Positions 1 through 5,139 of a DNA stretch of 9,017 nucleotides are shown here, piece by piece. The DNA lies in the NCBI GenBank assembly GCA_028288905.1, contig JAQGHJ010000852.1:1-9017 (forward strand). The letters run 5' to 3'. The DNA comes from Phycisphaerales bacterium (lineage in GTDB: Bacteria; Planctomycetota; Phycisphaerae; Tepidisphaerales; Tepidisphaeraceae). Position 1 is the first letter of the stretch. Each line of letters starts with the position of its first letter. A program made the translations under genes and the position numbers. The notes under the pieces were generated by a model, which saw only the letters and a program-made list of their open reading frames with translations, did not search any database and was not told the origin of the DNA.

Positions 1-454
1 CGGCGGCGTAGACGAACACGTCCGGCGCGGGCTTGCCGTGCGCCACCCACGACCCGCTGATTAGGTTCCCGGCGAACCGGTCGGCCAGGCCGGCCGTCTC
101 CAGCCCCAGCCGCAGCTTCTCCGGGTAGCTGCTGGACGCGACGCAGACCGGCACGCGGATCCGCGCCAGCACCTCCGGCACGCCGGGCACCGGGCGCAGC
201 TCGCTGGCGTACGCGTCGTTCGTCAGCTGGCGGATCCGCGGGAAATACTCCGGCGGCACGGGCCGGCCCCAGTCCAATTCGATCTCGGCGATCATCGCCG
301 GCTCCGGCCGGCCGGCGTACCGCTCGATCACCTGGTCGACCGTGATCGGGTACCCGAGGCGGGCCATCTCCTCGCTCACCAGCCGGCAAACGACGATCTC
401 GCTGTCGATGAGCACGCCGTCGCAGTCGAAGATAATGAGGTCCACTTGTGTCAT
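1..454 (-). CDS. HAD-superfamily sugar-phosphate phosphatase, beta-phosphoglucomutase type (3' end cut by window)
   Basis: Cytosolic HAD hydrolase expected to remove phosphate from (or isomerise) a small sugar phosphate. The ATG is at 454-452 and 151 codons are readable with no stop before the window edge, so the C-terminus is missing; family members are usually about 220 residues. Visible motifs: motif I FDCDGVLIDSE at residues 9-19 (nucleophile Asp10, acid/base Asp12), motif II VASSS with Ser107, and motif III Lys141 in GKPAPDVF. The final acidic motif IV would lie beyond the edge. The cap region between motifs I and II is helical, as in the PGMB/YieH/YniC group. It lies 41 bases downstream of the MFS remnant and is probably co-transcribed with the mannitol-1-P-dehydrogenase-like gene, so a hexitol-phosphate or hexose-phosphate substrate is plausible. 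HAD substrates cannot be read from sequence: 6-phosphogluconate, 2-deoxyglucose-6-P or beta-glucose-1-P activity are alternatives. Confidence 0.88.
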   Translation of the reverse strand, partial: MTQVDLIIFDCDGVLIDSEIVVCRLVSEEMARLGYPITVDQVIERYAGRPEPAMIAEIELDWGRPVPPEYFPRIRQLTNDAYASELRPVPGVPEVLARIRVPVCVASSSYPEKLRLGLETAGLADRFAGNLISGSWVAHGKPAPDVFVYAA

Positions 455-495
455 GTTGTGAGGTCCGTCTCCCGTCCGTGGTGATGGCGCGGCGG

Positions 496-930
496 TCACG
501 GGCGGAAGTCGCCGGCGCGCAGGGTGTTCTCGATCTGTTCGAGGCTCTTGCCGGCCGTCTCGGGCACCCAGCGGTAGATGAAGACGAACGCCAGGACGTT
601 CATGGCGGCGAACACCCGGGCCAGGGCCAGCGACGTCGGGCCGGGGGCCAAGCCCGAGCCAATCGCCCCCAGCACGTAGACGCCGGCCAGTAGGGTGACC
701 GTCCGCCGCCGCCCGACCCGCTCGACCGCCCACCTGCTGGCCACCGCCCCCAGGACCGCCCCGACGAGGATGGCCGACGCCACCAGCTCCTGCGCCCGGT
801 GGCTCAGCCCGAACTGGTCTCTGATCTGCAACAGCGCGCCGTAGATGATCCCCGTGTCATAGCCGTACAGGAACCCGGCGACGGCCGCGACGCCGGTGGT
901 GAAGATCAGCTTGCCGGCGACCGTTTTCAT
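496..930 (-). CDS. Internally deleted MFS sugar-porter (remnant or mini-protein)
   Basis: The 144-residue frame joins the N-terminal part of a sugar-porter-family transporter to its extreme C-terminus. Residues 9-34 form TM1 with the family signature GFLYGYDTGIIYGALL. Residues 48-65 form TM2, followed by a motif-A-like loop ending ERVGRRR (70-76). Residues 79-95 form TM3. From about residue 107 the text becomes FAAMNVLAFVFIYRWVPETAG, that is, TM12 and the PETxGxSLEQIE tail. Full sugar porters are about 450 residues, so about 300 residues (roughly TM4-TM11) are missing although the frame is intact. Transport activity is very unlikely; this is probably a decaying gene or, less likely, an assembly artefact. 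The ATG at 930 is preferred; a GTG at 951 would add seven residues. It sits between the dehydrogenase (73 bases upstream) and the HAD gene, and the original cargo was probably a sugar or polyol used by those enzymes. Confidence 0.75.
   Translation of the reverse strand: MKTVAGKLIFTTGVAAVAGFLYGYDTGIIYGALLQIRDQFGLSHRAQELVASAILVGAVLGAVASRWAVERVGRRRTVTLLAGVYVLGAIGSGLAPGPTSLALARVFAAMNVLAFVFIYRWVPETAGKSLEQIENTLRAGDFRP
607..618 (-). other. Probable internal deletion junction in the MFS gene
   Basis: Here the protein text switches from the end of TM3 (ending LALAR, residue 105) to the TM12 segment (starting about FAAMN, residue 107). The join keeps the reading frame. In intact sugar porters both flanks carry an F-A/G-rich helix start, so short homology may have helped the deletion. 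I cannot see the lost sequence, so the exact breakpoint is uncertain by several codons. Confidence 0.5.
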
Positions 931-1003
931 CAAAGGGTCCGTTTCAACCACGTCCGCCCGGCTCGCCGCGTGGCCCGCGTGCGGTGCCCGGCCGCCGCCC
1001 CGC

Positions 1004-2215
1004 TCAGTGCCCGCCCGCGTTGACGTACGTGTGCGTCGCCACCAGCCGGTGCAGGCTGAACAGGCTCTGGCTGGCGGCCGGCGGGATCACGCCCTTCGCC
1101 GACTCGTACGCCATCAGCGGCTCGTCCACCCGGCCGGCGAACCGCTCGTTGAACGCCTCGATCGTGGAGAACTCGTCCGGCGACGGCGCGCGGAACCGGG
1201 CCAGGATCCGCGCGAGCGAGTCGTCGGTCGACGAGAAGCGGTGGAGGATCATCTTCGCCGCCCCGGCCAGGTACCGGTCCACGTCCACGTCGCGGACGAA
1301 CCCGGCATACTGGGGGTCGTTGCGGAGCAGGATCCCCACCCCCTCGCTCATCTCGGCCAGCACCGTCTCGGCGAACCGCTTGTTCTCCGGCGAGGCCTTC
1401 AGGTACTGGTTGAGCTTCAGCCCGGGGTCGCCGCCGGCGGCGTGGAACGCCCGCAGGGCGATCAGCCAGTGGGCACCGTTCAGCAGCCAACTCTTGATCT
1501 GCTTCTCGACGTCCACGTACCGGGTGAACTCGACCCGGCTGCCGTCGAGGATCGACGGCAGCGGCTCCGTGTCGGCCCCGGCGAGGTGGAGCTTCAGCGA
1601 CCCGTACTCCTCGACGCAGGCCCGGACGGTCGGGTGCTTCCCCGAGTCGTCCTCCTCGAGCTCGACGCACATGCGGTCCACCAGCGCGTGGACCGGCGTC
1701 ACGTGGCAGCGGACCTCGGGCGTGATCAGGTCGGCTAGGCCCTCGTGCTCGAACACCTCGGCGGCGGTCACCGTGTTCTCGCAGGCGACGAGGAAGATCG
1801 GCCCGACCGAGCCGGGGCTCCACTCCTTCGCCTGACAGACGGCGTCCAGCGCCCGGACGACGGGGCGGTAATTCTCCGCCGTCAGCACGGACGCGGTGAC
1901 GATCACGCCGCGGCCCTTCCGGTCCGACCGGTCCATTATCGACGAGATGACGCCCTCGACGTCCTCCGCGTCGTAGGCGAAGAAGCCGTCGTACCGTACG
2001 ACGTGGCGGCTGGACGGCGACTGGACGACGTACTGCTTGTCCGGGTTGTCCCGTAGCAACTCGTTTCGACGCCCAGGCCCTAAGGCCGTGCCGCCCGTCG
2101 GGTTGCCCTTGGAGATTGCCCGGTTGAGCAGGTAGAGCTCCGACTCTGGGGTCTGGAAGAACGGCGCGATCAGGCCGAGCCCGAGGCGGCCTGTTCCGAA
2201 GTGAATGTGCAACAT
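1004..2215 (-). CDS. Mannitol-1-phosphate 5-dehydrogenase-like polyol dehydrogenase
   Basis: A 403-residue member of the polyol-specific long-chain dehydrogenase family, related to MtlD (usually about 380 residues). MtlD interconverts fructose-6-phosphate and mannitol-1-phosphate with NAD(H) in the cytosol. Seen: N-terminal Rossmann loop HFGTGRLGLG (residues 5-14), VACEN (143-147), VDRM (179-182) matching the VDRI of the family, and the catalytic signature KSWLLNGAH with Lys241, Asn246 and His249. The C-terminal half is helical, as expected. Divergence: MtlD has Asp at the end of the second Rossmann strand, but here the text is LLNR (29-32), which may loosen NAD preference or favour NADP. I chose the ATG at 2215 because it puts the Rossmann strand at the N-terminus as in MtlD; an upstream in-frame start at 2350 adds 45 unfamily-like residues. 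It is the first gene of the probable operon with the MFS remnant and HAD phosphatase. Substrate is uncertain; another hexitol phosphate or tagaturonate-type sugar is possible. Confidence 0.8.
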   Translation of the reverse strand: MLHIHFGTGRLGLGLIAPFFQTPESELYLLNRAISKGNPTGGTALGPGRRNELLRDNPDKQYVVQSPSSRHVVRYDGFFAYDAEDVEGVISSIMDRSDRKGRGVIVTASVLTAENYRPVVRALDAVCQAKEWSPGSVGPIFLVACENTVTAAEVFEHEGLADLITPEVRCHVTPVHALVDRMCVELEEDDSGKHPTVRACVEEYGSLKLHLAGADTEPLPSILDGSRVEFTRYVDVEKQIKSWLLNGAHWLIALRAFHAAGGDPGLKLNQYLKASPENKRFAETVLAEMSEGVGILLRNDPQYAGFVRDVDVDRYLAGAAKMILHRFSSTDDSLARILARFRAPSPDEFSTIEAFNERFAGRVDEPLMAYESAKGVIPPAASQSLFSLHRLVATHTYVNAGGH

Positions 2216-2232
2216 ACAGCTAAATCCGTTGG

Positions 2233-2254
2233 GGTGACGTTCGTATTGGTGACG
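2233..2254. promoter_or_regulatory. Direct repeat GGTGACG x2, possible operator
   Basis: Two copies of GGTGACG with starts 15 bases apart lie 18-39 bases upstream of the dehydrogenase ATG (minus strand). An 8-base match (GTGACGTT) recurs at 2443-2450. The position suits a regulator site for the polyol operon, but seven-base repeats arise by chance in GC-rich DNA. Confidence 0.2.
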
Positions 2255-2499
2255 CCCGCCTGTTAGCAATCCGTATGCATGCCCGCCGCCGGTCCGGGAA
2301 AGGTTGAGTCGCCCCGGCGTATCGGACTGGTACGCAGCGACCGGTCTCATGCGTAGCGGGGACGGACGGAACGCCGTTCATCAAGCGGACACGGACTCGC
2401 TAGTCGAAGTGGCGCGGCAACAGAACAATGGCATCGCCGTGCGTGACGTTGGTCCGTGCGGCAATAGGACTATGCACGTGGGGCGGATCCACCCGGGAT

Positions 2500-2515
2500 C
2501 GGCCCGGCCGGGCCG
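2500..2515. repeat. 16-base perfect palindrome
   Basis: CGGCCCGGCCGGGCCG reads the same on both strands and sits in the middle of the divergent intergenic region. With no loop it is a poor terminator. It could be a dimeric-protein binding site or simply a product of high GC content. Confidence 0.3.
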
Positions 2516-2787
2516 GTCTGTTGTGAATCCTGAATCATCGGGCGGCCCACTGCCTTTTGGCGTCCGGCATTCTCGCGCCACGTCAACTTGGCGAGCAAGT
2601 GTCGTGTGGCGGTTCTGAAAGAATCGCGGTGCCTCGCACTGTTTCCGATCGACCTCCCAATCTTCGAGTGCTTCCCGCAGGGGCGGTGCCCTAGGATGCC
2701 GGCCGTAGTGGTGTCTCACCTCCGGACTGGTCGCGCACGTTAACTCGCTCGGCCACGCCCGACGGTGGCGAGCGGCAGGGTGGAACG

Positions 2788-3279
2788 ATGAACCAAACTG
2801 TGGTTTCCGACTGGCGAGAGTTCGACGCGCACGTCGTGAGGGGCCACCAGGTCGCGTCCGGCCGCAGCGGCGACCCGCGGTTTCCCGGCGGCACGCTGCG
2901 GATGCAGGCCCCCCACTTCCACGCCCGCGGCCTGGACCTGGCGGCGTTCCACCCCGGCACGCTGAACGTGAGCGTCGCGCCGATGAGCTATCGCGTGGTG
3001 CGGCCGCGCCTCACGTTCCGGCAGGTGAAGTGGCACCCCACGGAACCGGCCGAGGACTTCTCGTTCTTCGACGTCCGCCTGCTGCGGCCGGCCGGGCCGC
3101 CGGTGACCGGGCTGATTTACTACCCGCACCCGGAGACCAAGCCGGAGCACTTCCAGCGGCCGGACGTGCTGGAACTGCTGCTGCCCTTCGTGGAGGAGCT
3201 CTCCCTGGCCACCCGCCTGCGGCTCGCGGTTCCGGCGGAACAGTTGGTCGTCGAGGGGACGCCTGCGGACCGCCCCTGA
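2788..3279 (+). CDS. Small protein resembling the CTP-dependent riboflavin kinase (DUF120) barrel
   Basis: A 163-residue soluble protein with no signal peptide or membrane segment. I recognise it as a conserved hypothetical type rather than a named enzyme. Its order of motifs follows the archaeal CTP-dependent riboflavin kinase (RibK/MJ0056, about 135 residues): a first strand ending in VVRGHQVASG (16-25), a Gly-rich hairpin with GGTL (34-37), then HPGTLNVSV (55-63), an EDFSFF segment (89-94), TGLIYYPHPET (107-117), and a C-terminal RPDVLELLLPF (124-134). In MJ0056 the Thr and Asn of the GTLN motif bind the metal; Thr58 and Asn60 are both present here. A nucleotide- or metal-binding cradle-loop barrel is therefore likely; riboflavin phosphorylation itself is not shown. 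Bacteria normally use the unrelated RibF for that step. The ATG follows a purine-rich AGGGTGGA stretch. It converges on the mannitol 2-dehydrogenase gene, so it is probably a single-gene transcript. Confidence 0.8.
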   Translation: MNQTVVSDWREFDAHVVRGHQVASGRSGDPRFPGGTLRMQAPHFHARGLDLAAFHPGTLNVSVAPMSYRVVRPRLTFRQVKWHPTEPAEDFSFFDVRLLRPAGPPVTGLIYYPHPETKPEHFQRPDVLELLLPFVEELSLATRLRLAVPAEQLVVEGTPADRP

Positions 3280-3288
3280 CACCTCGAA

Positions 3289-3315
3289 GGCCGGTCGCTC
3301 GTGCGACCAACGGCC
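3289..3315. terminator. Stem-loop between convergent genes, possible bidirectional terminator
   Basis: A perfect hairpin GGTCGC-TCGT-GCGACC (3293-3308) is extended by outer GGCC arms at 3289-3292 and 3312-3315 with a three-base bulge. It lies in the 39-base gap between two converging stop codons, where a shared terminator is expected. There is no U-tract on either strand, so it is not a classic intrinsic terminator. Confidence 0.35.
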
Positions 3316-3318
3316 GAA

Positions 3319-4818
3319 TCAGCCGGCCGCCCCCAAGCACCGTTCCAAAGCGGCCCGCGCCCCCCGCTCCGCGAAGGTGCGCAGCGAGACGTTCACCTCA
3401 TCCACGAAGCGTTGCGAAGTGGACAGGTTTTTGCCGAACAGCTCGGGAATCGAGAGCACGGCGGAGGCGTCGGCCCCGCCCGCCGCGGCCCGCTCGCGGA
3501 GGACGTCGGCCACTGGGTCGGCGAAGGGGAGCTCCCCGCCGTGGTCGTCCCGCCCGGACAGGTGGCGGATCCAGGCGGCCACCGTGAAGGCCCCGATGTG
3601 AATCGGCCCGCCCCGCACCAGTTGCTCGGCGATCGTCGGCAGCACGAACCCCGCGATCCGCGTCGACCCGTCCGTGCTGATCCGCCCGAGCTGGTCGTTG
3701 GTGGCGGGGCTGGCGAAGCGCGAGCGGAGCGTCTTCTTGTAGTCTTCGAGGTCGATGCCCGGCACCGGCGGCAGCAGCGGCGTCACCTCGCGGTCCATGA
3801 ACAGCCGGACGAGCGACCGGACCTGGCCGTCGCCCATCGCCTCCGGCGCGTGGCGGTAGCCCAGCAGCAGGCCGATGTAGCACATCGCCTGGTGCCCGCC
3901 GTTCAGGAGGCGGACCTTCATCCGCTCGTAGGGCTCGACGTCCGCCACCAGTTGGGCCCCGACGTCCTCCCAGGCGGGCCTGCCGGCCGCGAAGTGATCC
4001 TCGATCACCCACTGTTTGAAGGGTTCCGTGACCACGGGCCAGGCGTCGTCGACGCCGAACGCCTCGCGCACCAGCTCCCGGTCCGGGTCGGTCGTCGCAG
4101 GCGTGATGCGGTCGACCATGGTGCCGGGAAACGCGCCGCTGCCCTCCACCCACTCGGCCAGCTTCTCGTCCAGGCGCCCGAGGAAGGCCAGCAGCATACG
4201 GCGGGCGACCTTGCCGTTGTCCAGCAGGTTGTCGCACGACAGCACCGAGAACGGCGGCAGGCCGCGGAGCCGCCGCCGCCGCAGCGCCTCGGCGAGGAAG
4301 CCGTACGTGCCGCCCGGCCGGCCGGGGCTTCGGAGGTCGTGCGCCACGACCGGGTGCTCGAAATCCAGTTCGCCGGTCGCCCGTTTCTCGCAGTAACCGG
4401 ACTCGGTGACGGTGAGGGAGACGATCCGCGTCTCGGGCGAGGCCATGCGTTCGACGACCGCTTCCGGGTCGTCGGGCGCGTACAGGAAGTCGACGATCGA
4501 GCCCACGACGCGCGCCGAGTCGCCCGCGGCGGCGCGGGTGACCACCGTGTAAAGGTAGTCCTGGGCCCGGAGCGCGTCGCGGATGCGGACGTCCTGCGGG
4601 AGCAGTCCGACCCCGCAAATGCCGTACGCCTCGCTGCCGGGCCGGTGCAGCAGATCGTCCAGATAGACCGCTTGGTGCGCCCGGTGAAAACCGCCGACGC
4701 CGACGTGGACGATCCCCTGCTTGAGCGCGCGTCGGTCGTAGGCGGGAACTCGCACGTTCGGGGGCAGGCGGTCCACGGTTGCGGCGCTGAGGGTAATCGG
4801 AGGGATGCTGGAGGCCAT
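3319..4818 (-). CDS. mtlK: Mannitol 2-dehydrogenase family oxidoreductase
   Basis: A 499-residue long-chain polyol dehydrogenase that oxidises D-mannitol (or a related hexitol) to D-fructose with NAD in the cytosol. It closely follows the Pseudomonas fluorescens mannitol 2-dehydrogenase (about 493 residues) end to end. Numbered from the ATG at 4818: IVHVGVGGFHRAHQA Rossmann region (36-50), ICGVGL (67-72), SLTVTESGY (134-142), SCDN (194-197), MVDRITP (234-240), DAWPVV (258-263), catalytic KVRLLNGGH with Lys301, Asn306 and His309, then PGIDLEDYK (353-361). A TTG nine bases upstream (4827) also starts the frame, but the ATG is preferred. Fructuronate or altronate reductases (UxuB/UxaB) share the fold; the SCDN, PGIDL and DAWPVV text favours mannitol dehydrogenase, though sorbitol or arabinitol as substrate remains possible. 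It is monocistronic between a convergent and a divergent neighbour. Its role probably links to the M1P-dehydrogenase/HAD operon upstream. Confidence 0.92.
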   Translation of the reverse strand: MASSIPPITLSAATVDRLPPNVRVPAYDRRALKQGIVHVGVGGFHRAHQAVYLDDLLHRPGSEAYGICGVGLLPQDVRIRDALRAQDYLYTVVTRAAAGDSARVVGSIVDFLYAPDDPEAVVERMASPETRIVSLTVTESGYCEKRATGELDFEHPVVAHDLRSPGRPGGTYGFLAEALRRRRLRGLPPFSVLSCDNLLDNGKVARRMLLAFLGRLDEKLAEWVEGSGAFPGTMVDRITPATTDPDRELVREAFGVDDAWPVVTEPFKQWVIEDHFAAGRPAWEDVGAQLVADVEPYERMKVRLLNGGHQAMCYIGLLLGYRHAPEAMGDGQVRSLVRLFMDREVTPLLPPVPGIDLEDYKKTLRSRFASPATNDQLGRISTDGSTRIAGFVLPTIAEQLVRGGPIHIGAFTVAAWIRHLSGRDDHGGELPFADPVADVLRERAAAGGADASAVLSIPELFGKNLSTSQRFVDEVNVSLRTFAERGARAALERCLGAAG

Positions 4819-5080
4819 AGCGATCAACCCGGTTCGCGACGTCCCATCCTACGGCGGCTGGCGTGCCTAGGCCTGAGCGGGACACGCGCCCGTTGCCATA
4901 AGAGAGAGCGGGACCTAACGACCCACGCGGCCAGTATCGATTACCTGCCGCTCGATTGCCCGCACCCCATCAATTCGATCCGCCGGACGAGATCCCCGGT
5001 ACCCGGTGCCGGAGTTCCCGAAGGGCCGGGGTGACCGTTCCGAGTTAGCGTCCCCATCACTGTCGGAGTCCGTCCGCCGC

Positions 5081-5114
5081 GGCGGGAACCCCGCCCGCGC
5101 CGCCGCACGTGCGG
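5081..5114. promoter_or_regulatory. Hairpin plus CCGCACGTGCGG palindrome upstream of the glycosyltransferase
   Basis: A GGCGGG-AAC-CCCGCC stem-loop (5081-5095) is followed closely by the 12-base perfect palindrome CCGCACGTGCGG (5103-5114), which ends 25 bases before the start codon. In the leader this could act as an operator or an RNA structure affecting translation. High GC content makes chance symmetry a real alternative. Confidence 0.25.
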
Positions 5115-5130
5115 GGACCCGGAGCATGAG

Positions 5131-5137
5131 GGAGGAG
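5131..5137 (+). promoter_or_regulatory. Strong Shine-Dalgarno sequence for the glycosyltransferase gene
   Basis: GGAGGAG is the best ribosome binding site in the window. No in-frame ATG lies near it. It stands 2 bases before a TTG at 5140 and 8 bases before a second in-frame TTG at 5146. The second has the more usual spacing, so translation may begin two codons later than annotated. Confidence 0.55.
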
Positions 5138-5139
5138 CC

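Larger units (their letters stand above)
2216..2787. other. Non-coding divergent intergenic region (572 bases)
   Basis: This region separates two divergently transcribed genes and must hold both promoters. It has short overlapping open frames on both strands, but none resembles a protein I know and none has a good ribosome binding site. Visible structure: a direct repeat GGTGACG at 2233-2239 and 2248-2254, a further GTGACGTT at 2443-2450 matching 2234-2241, and a 16-base perfect palindrome at 2500-2515. I see no convincing -35/-10 pair, tRNA or terminator. It is long for such a compact neighbourhood and could contain an unrecognised small RNA or an eroded gene. Confidence 0.6.
4819..5139. other. 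Divergent intergenic region (321 bases)
   Basis: This holds the promoters of the minus-strand mannitol 2-dehydrogenase gene and the plus-strand glycosyltransferase gene. Overlapping short frames cross it on both strands, but none looks like a real protein. Near the glycosyltransferase end it contains a hairpin, a CACGTG-centred palindrome and a strong ribosome binding site. I found no clear -35/-10 pair. Confidence 0.6.

Noticed and set aside
930..1823. 297-codon minus-strand frame spanning the dehydrogenase 3' part and the MFS start
   Set aside because: Arg-rich shadow frame; the real genes in this stretch have clear family motifs.
2216..2350. 45-residue N-terminal extension of the M1P-dehydrogenase-like protein from an upstream start
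   Set aside because: The family begins directly at the Rossmann strand, and the extra residues have no similarity or signal-peptide character. The ATG at 2215 fits better.
2304..2719. Two overlapping frames of about 104 and 112 codons in the divergent intergenic region
   Set aside because: No recognisable domain, no good ribosome binding site, and biased low-complexity translation; more likely chance frames.
3319..4818. Fructuronate or altronate reductase (UxuB/UxaB) as the identity of this dehydrogenase
   Set aside because: Same superfamily, but length and text (SCDN, DAWPVV, PGIDLEDYK, KVRLLNGGH) follow mannitol 2-dehydrogenase closely, and no uronate-pathway gene is nearby.
4894..4922. 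TTGCCA, 17-base spacer, TAACGA as a sigma-70-like promoter for the glycosyltransferase
   Set aside because: The -35 is close to consensus but the -10 matches at only two positions, and it lies over 200 bases from the start codon.
3301..5034. 577-codon open frame on the plus strand, antisense to the mannitol 2-dehydrogenase gene
   Set aside because: Its translation is Arg/Pro/Ala/His-rich with no recognisable domain, while the opposite strand encodes a full, motif-complete enzyme. Long antisense frames are usual in GC-rich genes.
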